Source: Chloroflexota bacterium (GTDB lineage: Bacteria; Chloroflexota; Limnocylindria; Limnocylindrales; CSP1-4). Taken from it: a stretch of 64,000 nucleotides of DNA. A program made the position numbers and the translations under genes. Below the pieces are notes generated by a model. That model saw nothing but the letters and a program-made list of their open reading frames with translations. It was not told where the DNA came from and made no database searches. Where the stretch lies: assembly GCA_021802825.1 (NCBI GenBank), contig JAJZRG010000014.1, positions 1 to 64,000 on the forward strand, read 5' to 3'. This document shows positions 52,800 through 64,000 of this stretch, piece by piece; within the stretch, counting starts at the first letter, position 1, and each line of letters begins with the position of its first letter.

Positions 52800-53409
52800 A
52801 GCGCCCTCGCCGGGCAGGGCTCCGGGTCGAGCAGGGTGCGGCCGGCCAGGGCCCCGGGTCGAGCAGAGGCCCAGCGGCCGAGCAGGATCCCAGGAGCCGG
52901 GCAGGCCCCAGCGGCCGGGCAAGGCCCAGAACAGGCCAGCCGTCAGGCGGAGCCGCTCGGACGCCTCCTGGTGGCCGACGGTCCCGCGCAGGCGCTCGGT
53001 CCATGCGCGCAGCGGCCGGGCCACCCAGGCCGCAGCGGGCCACCCCTGAGCCGGCGGCCAGAGCCCGCGGGGGCGCACCGAGGCGAACCCGAGACGCCGG
53101 CATGCGCGGCCCGGCCGGGCCGCGGGCAGTACGCTGGCTCGCCGAGCAGCACGATGGGCGACGCGACCGCGCCATGGCAAGGCCGAGCCGTCGCCGCGAC
53201 CAGGGCCGAAACCCAGGCGGCGGAACTGGGCAGCGGGCATAGCCCCGATCCGGCGAGCGCCAGCACCCCGCCGCCTTCCAGCCTGGCGTCCCGGAGCCAT
53301 CGCGTCACGTCGACGAGCTGACCACCCCGAGATGATCGCCCACGCCGAGAACTCGTCGGGATTGCAGCAGACGAGCAGCCTGCGTTCGTGGCTGCTGACT
53401 GAGTCGGCC

Positions 53410-54165
53410 CTACGCCGCCCGCGCGCGCTCCGCCCGGTCGAAGCTGACGCCTCGGTCGCGCAGGCTCACCCACGCGTCGTGGCCGACGACGACATGGTCG
53501 AGCACCTCGATGTCGAGCAGGCGGCCCGCCGCGATCGCCTCTGCCGTCAGGTGGAGGTCGTCGGGCGAGGGCGTGGGGTCGCCCGACGGGTGGTTATGAA
53601 CGAGGATGACCCCCGAGGCGTCGAGGCGGACGGCGTCCCGGAACAGCTCGCCGACGCGGACGAGGCTGGCCGAGACGTTCCCGACGTACGAGGTGGACAC
53701 GCGCTGGACCACGTTCTTCGCGTTGAGGCTCAGCACCCGCAGCTCCTCGCGCTCGAGCCGGCCCATCTCGACGAGCAGTCGCTCAGCCACGTCCCGGGGG
53801 GAGCGGATCGTCCAGTGGCCGACCGGCCAGTCCGCGACCGAGCGGCGGCCGAGCTCGAAGGCGGCGGACAGCCGGGCCGCCTTGGCAGCGCCGACACCCG
53901 GGATCACCGCCAGCTCGGCGTCGCTGGCCCGCGCCATGGCCCCCACGCTCGCGTGACGCGCGAGGGCGTCCTGAGCCACGTCAACGGCGCTCCGCCCGCC
54001 GCCGCCCGTCCCCAGCACGACGGCGATCAGCTCCGCCGCCGAGAGCCCGCCGGGGCCGCGCAGGGCGAGCCGCTCGCGGGGGCGCTCGGCGGCGGGGATG
54101 TCCCGGATCGACCGCGCGGACCGCCGGTGCTCGGGTGCGCTCGGGACGGGATCGTCGATGGACAT
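53410..54165 (-). CDS. radC: RadC-family JAB/MPN domain protein
   Basis: This 251-residue protein has an N-terminal helix-hairpin-helix (about 30-100, RPRERLALRGPGGLSAAELIAVVLGTG and IPGVGAAKAARLSAAFELGRR) and a C-terminal JAB metalloprotease-like domain with the complete RadC motif VILVHNHPSGDPTPSPDD. The zinc ligands (HxHx7D) are intact. RadC proteins are historically linked to DNA repair, but their enzymatic role is unproven. ATG 54165 has AGGAGG eight bases upstream. It is monocistronic, flanked by repeat-rich DNA on both sides. Confidence 0.95.
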   Translation of the reverse strand: MSIDDPVPSAPEHRRSARSIRDIPAAERPRERLALRGPGGLSAAELIAVVLGTGGGGRSAVDVAQDALARHASVGAMARASDAELAVIPGVGAAKAARLSAAFELGRRSVADWPVGHWTIRSPRDVAERLLVEMGRLEREELRVLSLNAKNVVQRVSTSYVGNVSASLVRVGELFRDAVRLDASGVILVHNHPSGDPTPSPDDLHLTAEAIAAGRLLDIEVLDHVVVGHDAWVSLRDRGVSFDRAERARAA

Positions 54166-54586
54166 GCGCCGGGCCTCCTGGCCGGCGGGCCGATGTCGCG
54201 AGGCTCGGCGATGGTGGTGTCCCGGACCCGGACGACGGAAGCCCGCCGATTCCTCCCGCCATCCGGATCCGGAACACGACGAAGCCTACGGATCGGTCCT
54301 TAGCCGTGGCTCACGCGGTGATTGGCGGCGGCTTTCGGTCTGGAGGCGAGCCGCCAACGACGTCGGTTCGCCCCGCTGGGACGCACCTCCAACTCGCCTG
54401 TGTGTCAAATGGCGAGAAACCGCGCACGGGCGACGCACGATGCCCGGGTTTGCTCGTCGGCCCACGCTCGACACCGGCCGGACTGACCCTGCAGCGAGTT
54501 GCGGGGGCAGGAGCCGGTGGCCGCCCGGCGGGGGCCGGAGCCCGTGGCCGCGCGGCGGGGGCAGGAGCGGCGCGAGCAGAAGCCCG
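54166..54586. other. 421-bp intergenic region with 27-bp repeats
   Basis: It holds two and a half copies of a 27-bp GC-rich unit (54501-54576) just after the CPBP protease gene. No coding frame or RNA gene is recognised in the rest. Confidence 0.5.
54501..54576. repeat. 27-bp tandem repeats
   Basis: Units beginning GCGGGGGCAGGAGCC occur at 54501-54527 and 54528-54554, with a partial third unit from 54555. Confidence 0.7.
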
Positions 54587-55720
54587 TCACTGGCGCCCGG
54601 TGAGCACCACGAACGCCAGCACCAACTGGAGCGCATTGAACATCGCGTGGAGCCCGAGCGAGGCCCAGATCGACCGCCGGGCCAGGAACACCCAGCCCAG
54701 CGCGATCCCCGCCGGCAGCAGTGCCACGAACTCGGTCAGGGCGGCCCCGGCGCCGCTGGCGAAGGAGGGCGAGAACAGCGTGGCGACGTGTGCGAACGAG
54801 AAGAACAGGGCGCCACGTAGGATCGCCGCCCGGACCCCGACCGCACGCGCCCAGGCAGTGGTGGTGTAGCCGCGGAAGAACAGCTCCTCGCCCAGCGGCG
54901 CCAGGACCGAGGCCGACACCAGGTTGAGCAGGAGCGCGCCCACGGAGGTCGCGGCGGGCAGCGGGCTCGCGGCCTGGGGCAGGAACCTGGCCAGGATCGC
55001 GGCCAGCACGAGCGTCAGGGCGAGCACGGGTAGCGCGAGCATCGCGCCCGACGCTAGGTCGGCCAGCGCGCCCGGCACCGGTCGCGAGAACCCGATCTCG
55101 GCCCAGCTGAGGGCCCCGGTCCCCACCACCAGCGTCCGCACGACGAGCACGAAGACAAGCGTCGTGACCGCGAGTGAGATCGCCGTCCCGGGCGGGCCGC
55201 TGGGGTCGAGACCCAACGCCGACAGCGGCGCCAGGACCACGAGCAGGGCCAGCAGCGACACCGTCACGACCACTCCGAACGCCAGCACGGGCGATGGCCC
55301 GTGGAACGGCGCTGACGCCCGCCGGCTCCGCTCGATCGCCTGCGACCCGGCCGACGCCATGAGCCCCACCGTGAGCAGCGCCAGTCCCGCCACGAAGAGC
55401 CAGCCGGCGAACGGGTTGCGCGACCCCATGAATGAGATGGCGAGCGCACCCGCGCCGAGGATCGACGCGATCCAGCCGACCAGATATATCGCCGGGACGA
55501 CACGTCCCGTGAGTCCGAACAGCGTCAGCTGCGGCTGGCCGTCCGCATCGAGTTGCTGCGGGGCCTCGTTGACACCGGCGGGTCCGGCGTTGTCGGGATC
55601 GGCCCGAGAACTTTCTCGACCGGCATCCTCGGACCGAGCGCCGCCATTAGCCGAAGCCGCCCGGTCAGGGGGTGCGGCGCGGTCAGGCACCCCCGGCTCC
55701 GGGAGGTGGGGCTCGGTCAA
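54587..55720 (-). CDS. CPBP-family intramembrane glutamic endopeptidase
   Basis: This 377-residue protein has a polar Ala/Pro-rich N-terminal 60 residues, then eight or so membrane helices. The Abi/CPBP motifs are in the C-terminal half: EELFFRGYTTTAW (catalytic EExxxR), FFSFAHVATLF (FxxxH) and GLHAMFNALQLV (HxxxN). Family members cleave within membranes (Rce1-like) or act in bacteriocin immunity; the target is unknown. The TTG start at 55720 overlaps the stop of the zinc-ribbon gene (TTGA), so it is translated with that gene. Confidence 0.9.
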   Translation of the reverse strand: MTEPHLPEPGVPDRAAPPDRAASANGGARSEDAGRESSRADPDNAGPAGVNEAPQQLDADGQPQLTLFGLTGRVVPAIYLVGWIASILGAGALAISFMGSRNPFAGWLFVAGLALLTVGLMASAGSQAIERSRRASAPFHGPSPVLAFGVVVTVSLLALLVVLAPLSALGLDPSGPPGTAISLAVTTLVFVLVVRTLVVGTGALSWAEIGFSRPVPGALADLASGAMLALPVLALTLVLAAILARFLPQAASPLPAATSVGALLLNLVSASVLAPLGEELFFRGYTTTAWARAVGVRAAILRGALFFSFAHVATLFSPSFASGAGAALTEFVALLPAGIALGWVFLARRSIWASLGLHAMFNALQLVLAFVVLTGRQ

Positions 55721-56337
55721 GGCTCCGGCAGCGTCCCCGGAGCGCCTGAGCTGCCCTTGGGCGCACGGCGCTGCGCCTGGGTCATCGCTGCGGGTGGCGG
55801 CGGCGCATCGAGGCGCATCCGATCCGGCGAGCTGGGCAGCGACTCGAGGGAGGCACGGTCAACGCGGTCGAAGTCACGCCCGCACCAAGCGCACAGCTCC
55901 CAGTCGAGCCCGACAAGCCGACCGCAGCTCGCGCACACCTTGTTGAGGCGGGTTCGACAGGTGGGGCACACGATCCACTCGTCGTTGACGCGTCGCCGGC
56001 AGACCGGACAGGACCTGACCGCCTCGACTTCGGCGAGCAGCGCCTCTTCGGCCAGATTGCGCTCGTAGACATCGCCGATCTTCTCCTGCGGCCGGATGAT
56101 CCGGTAGACGATCAGCCCGAACGGGAAGAAGACGTTGAACAGCACGATCATCGCTGCCGCCAGGTACGGCAGGATCGGGTTGTCGCTCCGCAGCTGCATG
56201 TCCCGGAACGCCCAATAGGCGTAGGCCAGCCACAGGATGAGGTAGAAGAGGATGACGGCCTGGATCGCCAGATGGACGACCGGGCTGCCGAAGAAGCCCC
56301 CGATCGCGTCCGTGATCTGGGTGAGGATGTCAGTCAT
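55717..56337 (-). CDS. Membrane protein with double zinc ribbon
   Basis: In this 206-residue protein two transmembrane helices (about 20-45, VVHLAIQAVILFYLILWLAYAYWAF; and 58-82, YLAAAMIVLFNVFFPFGLIVYRII) are followed by a short helical linker and four CxxC knuckles: CPVC, CPTC, CASC and CAWC. These form two zinc-ribbon units on the cytosolic side, and a Pro-rich tail follows. Such proteins are common in Chloroflexota-type genomes and unassigned; a scaffold role at the membrane is plausible. Coupled to the CPBP protease gene. Confidence 0.8.
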   Translation of the reverse strand: MTDILTQITDAIGGFFGSPVVHLAIQAVILFYLILWLAYAYWAFRDMQLRSDNPILPYLAAAMIVLFNVFFPFGLIVYRIIRPQEKIGDVYERNLAEEALLAEVEAVRSCPVCRRRVNDEWIVCPTCRTRLNKVCASCGRLVGLDWELCAWCGRDFDRVDRASLESLPSSPDRMRLDAPPPPAAMTQAQRRAPKGSSGAPGTLPEP

Positions 56338-56391
56338 GCGGCGGCGGATGGCCTCCAGAGCGCGACGAACCCCGTCGCGACAGCGTGGCGG

Positions 56392-56397
56392 AGTGTA
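56392..56397 (-). promoter_or_regulatory. -10 hexamer TACACT of the zinc-ribbon/CPBP operon
   Basis: Leftward TACACT predicts a start near 56385, about 50 bases before ATG 56337. Confidence 0.5.
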
Positions 56398-56468
56398 ACA
56401 GCACAGCTCGCCGGAACACGGCGATCCCTCCCCGACGCGTCACCGCCGGCCGAGGTGACGACCCATCC

Positions 56469-56502
56469 CGAATCGGTCATGCACTGTTCGAATCGGTCAT
56501 GC
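56469..56502. repeat. 14-bp direct repeat at a gene end
   Basis: CGAATCGGTCATGC occurs at 56469-56482 and 56489-56502. The stop codon of the leftward membrane-protein gene falls in the first copy; the encoded MTDS is duplicated in the DNA just past the stop. Confidence 0.7.
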
Positions 56503-57466
56503 CCTGCGCCCCCTCCATGGTGAGGAGCGCAGCTCGGAACGCGGAGCCGAACCCCGCCAGCACGAGGCAGCCGAGCCAGATGGACACCCACATGACGGTC
56601 ACGCCGATCCCCAGCGGTGAGGCCGGGGCGAGCTCGAGCACCTCGCGGACCCGGGTCCACGCGACCGCAGACGCCACCAGCGACGGTCCGGCGGCGACCG
56701 CCACGACGACGTCGCCGAGCAGCGCGGCGGGGATGACCCGGTAGGGTCGCCGGACGAGGTCCGCCCAACCGAGCAGCCACGCGGTGACAAGCCGCCGCCG
56801 CTCGACGATGAGCCGCCGGACCGCGAGTGCGGCCGCGAGGTCGGCGGCGCCCCACACCAGGAGCAGCATCGTCAGCTGGACCGGCAGCTGGGCGACGACC
56901 CGGACGGGGAGTGGCGTGACGAGGTCCTCGGGGAGGATCAGCTCACGGTAGGTCACCGCGTACAGCGTCGGCCAGGCGAGGATGAACACGATCAGCGGCG
57001 GGATCATCGCGGTGAGCCGAATGACGGCCACTCGCAGGACGGCGGGCAGTGACGCGAGCTGAGGCACCGGGGCCGTGTAGCCCTCCTCCTCGCCCGCGAC
57101 CAGCACCATGGCGATCCCCCGCCGCTCCGCCCAGGCCCCAGCGACGAGCCCCCCGACGAACACGATCGTCGCCGTGATCGCAGTCACCGCCAGCAGCCGC
57201 ATGAACTCGCCCGACGGGCTGCCGAACGCGAGCGTGGCGACGGGCGCGCCGAGGATGTTCTGGAGCCCCGACGGCGTGGGCAGGACGAGGATGGGCCAGG
57301 CGAGCGCGATCACGCCGCCCCCGGCGAGGAACCCCGCGAGGGCGACGACCCACGTCGCCGGCCGGCTGAGCGTGATGACCAGCGCGGCCACGAGAGCCCG
57401 GCACCAGGTCAGGCGCCGGTCGATCGGCCTCGGGGACGACGAGGGCGACGCGGTGGCTGGCGACAC
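56477..57466 (-). CDS. Uncharacterised multi-pass membrane protein
   Basis: This 329-residue protein has six to seven hydrophobic helices, among them ATWVVALAGFLAGGGVIALAWPILVLP, LLAVTAITATIVFVGGLVAGAWA, LTAMIPPLIVFILAWPTLYAV and VTVMWVSIWLGCLVLAGFGSAF. Polar loops carry RRLIVERRRLVTAWLLGWADLVRRPYRVIPAALLGDVVV. I recognise no family; the layout recalls DUF-type proteins co-encoded with UPF0182. GTG 57466 lies four bases after the UPF0182 stop on the same strand, so it is translated from the same mRNA and may work with it. Confidence 0.72.
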   Translation of the reverse strand: MSPATASPSSSPRPIDRRLTWCRALVAALVITLSRPATWVVALAGFLAGGGVIALAWPILVLPTPSGLQNILGAPVATLAFGSPSGEFMRLLAVTAITATIVFVGGLVAGAWAERRGIAMVLVAGEEEGYTAPVPQLASLPAVLRVAVIRLTAMIPPLIVFILAWPTLYAVTYRELILPEDLVTPLPVRVVAQLPVQLTMLLLVWGAADLAAALAVRRLIVERRRLVTAWLLGWADLVRRPYRVIPAALLGDVVVAVAAGPSLVASAVAWTRVREVLELAPASPLGIGVTVMWVSIWLGCLVLAGFGSAFRAALLTMEGAQGMTDSNSA

Positions 57467-57470
57467 CGGC

Positions 57471-60881
<3,411 letters not shown>

Positions 60882-60888
60882 GGGACCG

Positions 60889-60894
60889 AGTCTA
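60889..60894 (-). promoter_or_regulatory. -10 hexamer TAGACT, leaderless start of UPF0182
   Basis: Leftward TAGACT is seven bases before ATG 60881. Confidence 0.6.
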
Positions 60895-60973
60895 GCCCCG
60901 ACGGGTCGCGTGGGCGGGCTCAACCGCCATTCGTGCGGCGTTTGTCGGGCCCGCGCGAGGCCGACATGCCCCG

Positions 60974-61432
60974 TCAGCCCCCGTTCAGCGACTCGACCGC
61001 GCGCCGGAAGGCGGCGAGCACGCGGTCGGCCAGCCGGTTGGCGCCCAGCGTCGCGGCGAGGGCGGGCTCGAACTGGAAGGCCGTCCGGATGGCGATCGGG
61101 CAGCGCCACGGGCGTGCGTCGTCCTCGGGCGGATAGAGCGGCGCCAGGCGGATCGACCACCGGCCGTCCACCTCGCGGATGAGTCCGGAGAGGTTGCCCG
61201 CCAGCGCCGGCCCGAGGTGCTGGAGCGGTGGCTCGGGCGGCGGGCCCGCATCGGGCGCCACCTCCCGGAAGCTGACCACGCCCTCGGCGTCGGTGACCCA
61301 CAGCACGGCGAGCCACCAGTCGTCGGGGCCGTCCACGGGACGGTTCATCCCCGCAGTCAGGCGGCGGTCGCCAATGCGGACCTCGTGCTCGCGGATGTAC
61401 GAGGGGCCGGGGAGGGGCAGGCGTTCGGGCAC
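60974..61432 (-). CDS. Uncharacterised soluble protein
   Basis: This 152-residue protein begins MPERLPLPGPSYIREHEVRIGDRRLTAG, with GPDDWWLAVLWVTDAEGVVSFREV in the middle and a C-terminal helix LGANRLADRVLAAFRRAVESL. No signal peptide or membrane helix is present. I recognise no family. It starts at GTG 61432, seven bases after TATCCT, another probable leaderless gene, and lies 92 bases upstream of UPF0182 on the same strand. Confidence 0.65.
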   Translation of the reverse strand: MPERLPLPGPSYIREHEVRIGDRRLTAGMNRPVDGPDDWWLAVLWVTDAEGVVSFREVAPDAGPPPEPPLQHLGPALAGNLSGLIREVDGRWSIRLAPLYPPEDDARPWRCPIAIRTAFQFEPALAATLGANRLADRVLAAFRRAVESLNGG

Positions 61433-61759
61433 GGAGGCGAGGATACCGTCCGCGGCGTCCCGATCCCGCCACCGTGGCCCAGCCGAACGCGCCGATGGTC
61501 ACCCACAGCCACCGCCGCGACTTGACCTCGCGGGACCCCTCGAGGAGCCAGGGGGCTCACGGTCCTGGGCCCTCGACGTGGTCGTGAGTCAGCACAGCAT
61601 CAAACGCAGCTTCGCGGATCACGCCTCACGGTGCGAGGCTCGGGTTTGGCGCGGCACGCTCGAACAGCGCGGCCCAGAACGAGTCGGTCGTGACTCAGAA
61701 CGGCCAGAGGGCCAGCGGGACGCGGGAACGGAGCCGGGGCCTTCCGGCGACCCGGGCCG
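61433..61759. other. 327-bp intergenic region
   Basis: Apart from the promoter of the 152-residue protein (61440-61445), I see no gene, RNA signature or strong hairpin here. Confidence 0.5.
61440..61445 (-). promoter_or_regulatory. -10 hexamer TATCCT, leaderless start
   Basis: Leftward TATCCT is seven bases before GTG 61432. Confidence 0.55.
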
Positions 61760-62302
61760 TCAGGCCTTCGACGGCCCCGCGTCGGGCTTGGCCTCTTCGT
61801 GCTGCGGCGCAGTCGGCGAGAGCGGATCGTCGGGGTCTATCGTGCGACCCTCGACCTCGGACTGGTACGCCGCCTCGGCCTCCTCCTCGATCTCGCTGAG
61901 CTGGTCGAGGTGGATGCCCCGCTCGGCCAGCACGTCCGAGCGCAGCGCCACGGTCTCGGCGACGGCGTCGGCCTGCTCGGCCTGGAGCTGGAGGCGCAAC
62001 ATCTCGCGCCGCACCCTGTCGTCGGGCGGGGCCAGCGAGCCGGCCGACCCCACGCCCGCATCCTCCGGCAGGTCGCGCGCGGTCAGGAACCCGAGCAGCC
62101 CGCCCCGCGAACGGCCCGCGTCCGAGCGGGCGCGGAGGATCGCCTCGGGATCCAGGGCAGTCACGCCGGGGACATTCGGCTCGGACCCGGACGCGTGCAC
62201 CAGCTGGGCCCCGCAGGAGGGGCACTTCTCGGCTGTGGCGTCAGGCAGGACGGCCGAACACCAGGGACAGTGGCTATCAGGCGGGCTCATCGGCTCGGAC
62301 AT
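61760..62302 (-). CDS. Zinc-ribbon protein of unknown function
   Basis: This 180-residue soluble protein has an N-terminal zinc ribbon (CPWCSAVLPDATAEKCPSCGAQLV, given by knuckles CPWC and CPSC at about 12-33), then a polar region and an acidic helical segment (about 95-160, EMLRLQLQAEQADAVAETVALRSD and LDQLSEIEEEAEAAYQSEVEG). Similar short proteins occur beside guaA or in central-metabolism clusters but are unassigned. CACAAT lies six bases before ATG 62302, so this may be another leaderless gene. The guaA stop is 55 bases upstream on the same strand. Confidence 0.72.
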   Translation of the reverse strand: MSEPMSPPDSHCPWCSAVLPDATAEKCPSCGAQLVHASGSEPNVPGVTALDPEAILRARSDAGRSRGGLLGFLTARDLPEDAGVGSAGSLAPPDDRVRREMLRLQLQAEQADAVAETVALRSDVLAERGIHLDQLSEIEEEAEAAYQSEVEGRTIDPDDPLSPTAPQHEEAKPDAGPSKA

Positions 62303-62356
62303 GCGCGCATTGTGAACCCCCAGCAGATGGATTTCACCCCTGACTTCGCTGGTACA

Positions 62357-63955
62357 TCACTCCCACTCGATGGTCGCGGGCGGCTTGCTGCTGATGTCGT
62401 ACACGACGCGATTGACGCCCGGCACCTCGTTGACGATCCGCGAGCTGATCTTGCCCAGCACGTCATAGGGCAGCTTGGCCCAGTCGGCCGTCATGCCGTC
62501 CTCGGACGTGACCGCACGGATGGCCACGACGTTCGCGTATGTCCGGCCGTCGCCCATCACGCCGACGCTCCGGACCGGCGTCAGGATCGCGAACGACTGC
62601 CACACGCTCCGGTACAGGTTGGCGGCCTTGATCTCGTCGATGACGATCCAGTCGGCGTCCCGCAGCGTGTCGAGGCGCTCGGCCGTGACCTCGCCGATGA
62701 TGCGGATGGCGAGGCCCGGGCCCGGGAACGGCTGGCGCTGGACCATCGCTTCGGGCAGGCCGAGCTCCGCGCCCACCAGGCGGACCTCGTCTTTGAACAG
62801 GTAGCGCAGCGGCTCGATCAGCTGGAAGCGGAGGTCGGCCGGCAGTCCCCCGACGTTGTGGTGAGTCTTGATCTTCTGGGCGGTCTTGGTCTCGGACGTC
62901 GCCGATTCGATGACGTCCGGGTAGAGCGTGCCCTGGGTAAGGAAGTCGATCCGGCCCAGCTTGGCCGCCTCCTCCTCGAACACCCGGATGAACTCGTCGC
63001 CGATGATCCGCCGCTTCTGCTCGGGGTCCGTGACGCCGGCGAGGCGGGCGAGGAACCGCTCGCGGGCATCGACCATGACCAGGCGCATGCCGAGGTTGGC
63101 CTCGAACGTGACGCGCAGGAGCTCCGACTCCTTCTTGCGCATCAGCCCGTGGTCAACGTAGATGCAGGTCAGCCGATCCCCCACTGCGCGGTGGACGAGT
63201 GCTGCCGCAACCGCCGAATCCACGCCGCCCGACAGCGCGCAGATCACCTTGCCGTCGGACCCGGTCTCGCGGGCGTGCCTGCCCACGCGCTCGCGGATGC
63301 CGTTGACCGTCGTCTCGATGAAGTTGGCGGGCGTCCAGGCGGGCAGCACGTTGGCGATGCCGGTGACGAAGTTGCGCAGCACCTGCTTGCCGCGCGGCGT
63401 GTGGGCGACCTCGGGGTGGAACTGGATGCCGTACAGGTTGCGGCCGGGGGCAACCAGGCCGGCGAATGGAGTCGAATCCGTCTGGGCGGTCGAGACGAAC
63501 CCCTCCGGCAGGCGCGTGATCGAATCGCCGTGGCTCATCCAGACCGGCTGCTCGCGGTCGAGCCCGCCGAACAGGGCGTCGTCGCTCGTGATCCGGACGC
63601 TGGCCGGGCCGTACTCGCGGCGCGCGGCAGGCATTACGTCTCCGCCCAGCTCCAGCGCCATCAGCTGGGCGCCGTAGCAGATGCCGAGCACCGGGATTCG
63701 GCCGCTCCAGATGGACGCGTCGGCCTTCGGGGCGCCCTCGTCGTAGACCGAGTTGGGGCCGCCCGACAGAATGATCGCGCGGACGCCGCGGCGCTCCAGC
63801 TCGGCCAGGGGCGTGTCGTGGGGAAGGAGCTCGGAGTAGACGTTGAGCTCGCGGACGCGGCGTGCGATGAGCTGGGCGAACTGGCTGCCGAAGTCGAGGA
63901 CCGCGACGACGCCAGGCTCGGGCTGGAGCGCGGCGAGCGGCGGGTCCGTGGGCAC
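62357..63955 (-). CDS. guaA: GMP synthase (glutamine-hydrolysing)
   Basis: This 532-residue enzyme converts XMP to GMP. The class I glutamine amidotransferase domain (about 15-205) has [20 protein letters not shown], the nucleophile Cys in [11 protein letters not shown] and the His/Glu pair in [11 protein letters not shown]. The ATP-pyrophosphatase domain has the P-loop [16 protein letters not shown]. The C-terminal dimerisation domain includes [17 protein letters not shown] and ends [16 protein letters not shown]. The start is taken as GTG 63955, but the frame stays open to the window edge (45 more bases), so an upstream start or an in-frame upstream gene end cannot be excluded. Confidence 0.97.
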   Translation of the reverse strand: MPTDPPLAALQPEPGVVAVLDFGSQFAQLIARRVRELNVYSELLPHDTPLAELERRGVRAIILSGGPNSVYDEGAPKADASIWSGRIPVLGICYGAQLMALELGGDVMPAARREYGPASVRITSDDALFGGLDREQPVWMSHGDSITRLPEGFVSTAQTDSTPFAGLVAPGRNLYGIQFHPEVAHTPRGKQVLRNFVTGIANVLPAWTPANFIETTVNGIRERVGRHARETGSDGKVICALSGGVDSAVAAALVHRAVGDRLTCIYVDHGLMRKKESELLRVTFEANLGMRLVMVDARERFLARLAGVTDPEQKRRIIGDEFIRVFEEEAAKLGRIDFLTQGTLYPDVIESATSETKTAQKIKTHHNVGGLPADLRFQLIEPLRYLFKDEVRLVGAELGLPEAMVQRQPFPGPGLAIRIIGEVTAERLDTLRDADWIVIDEIKAANLYRSVWQSFAILTPVRSVGVMGDGRTYANVVAIRAVTSEDGMTADWAKLPYDVLGKISSRIVNEVPGVNRVVYDISSKPPATIEWE

Positions 63956-64000
63956 CCGCTCGGGCGCCGGCGCGTCAAGCGCGACCTCGAGATAGGCCTC

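Larger units (their letters stand above)
52431..53409. other. 979-bp non-coding, extremely GC-rich repeat region
   Basis: It follows two decayed genes and precedes radC. It has three imperfect 50-bp repeats (52439-52570), a 15-bp tandem duplication (52770-52799) and degenerate repeats of a GGGTCGAGCAG motif (about 52830-52930). Long open frames exist on both strands but only because of GC content; none shows protein-like composition that I recognise. Confidence 0.6.

Noticed and set aside
52539..53473. Overlapping leftward frames of 176-253 codons upstream of radC
   Set aside because: The sequences are Arg/Pro/Gly-rich, contain nucleotide-repeat-derived peptides (GAGNVGAGNVG) and show no recognisable motif; they are best explained by GC content.
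61433..61759. tRNA or small RNA gene
   Set aside because: No GGTTCGA-type T-loop with matching acceptor stem could be found in this stretch.

Overview
This is about 64 kb of very GC-rich chromosomal DNA, densely coding, with many GTG and TTG starts, ATGA/GTGA gene overlaps and several genes whose start codon lies 6 to 8 bases after a TAnnnT -10 hexamer (probable leaderless mRNAs). The gene set (UPF0182 membrane protein, DUF3048 lipoprotein-like protein, MazG with a shrunken N-terminal domain, DUF3494 ice-binding-like protein, GroES/GroEL, MreBC, short Wzm/Wzt exporter) suggests an uncultured or poorly studied Chloroflexota-type bacterium or a related high-GC lineage. That placement is an inference from gene style; there is no rRNA gene to confirm it. 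I recognised no rRNA, tRNA, CRISPR array, prophage or complete insertion sequence.

Region 1 (1-11.4 kb) is an envelope-stress and protein-quality island: CsbD, two GlsB/YeaQ small membrane proteins, a YGGT-like protein, an AI-2E/PerM transporter, DUF1269, a remnant of a YceI gene, an OmpR-type response regulator without a kinase, a DUF3494 surface protein, a PadR repressor, GroES-GroEL and an XRE regulator. Five copies of an inverted repeat ATGAC-N5-GTCAT lie in its intergenic spaces, each 20-21 bases upstream of a -10-like hexamer. This is the layout of class II activator sites, so the island looks like an undescribed stress regulon.

Region 2 (11.5-17.8 kb) holds two divergent ATP-grasp ligases, then a housekeeping operon reading leftward: a parvulin-type foldase, MazG, RNase PH and the RdgB/HAM1 pyrophosphatase.

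Region 3 (18-48.1 kb) is a cell-surface polysaccharide locus. It has a five-gene set matching the whole WbpD-E-B-A-I pathway to UDP-ManNAc(3NAc)A, at least five GT4-type glycosyltransferases, a methyltransferase, an OafA-type acyltransferase with SGNH domain, a Wzm/Wzt ABC exporter, a polyprenyl-phosphate mannosyltransferase-like enzyme, a 1313-residue GH18 surface protein and RmlA-B-D for dTDP-rhamnose (RmlC is not here). Together these would make, decorate and export a polymer containing di-N-acetylated uronic acid and probably deoxyhexose.

Region 4 (48.2-64 kb) contains the shape genes mreB-mreC, a sarcosine-oxidase-like FAD enzyme, a decayed locus (two pseudogenes and GC-rich repeats, 51.9-53.4 kb), radC, a run of membrane-protein genes (CPBP protease, zinc-ribbon protein, multi-pass protein, UPF0182) and guaA at the right edge.
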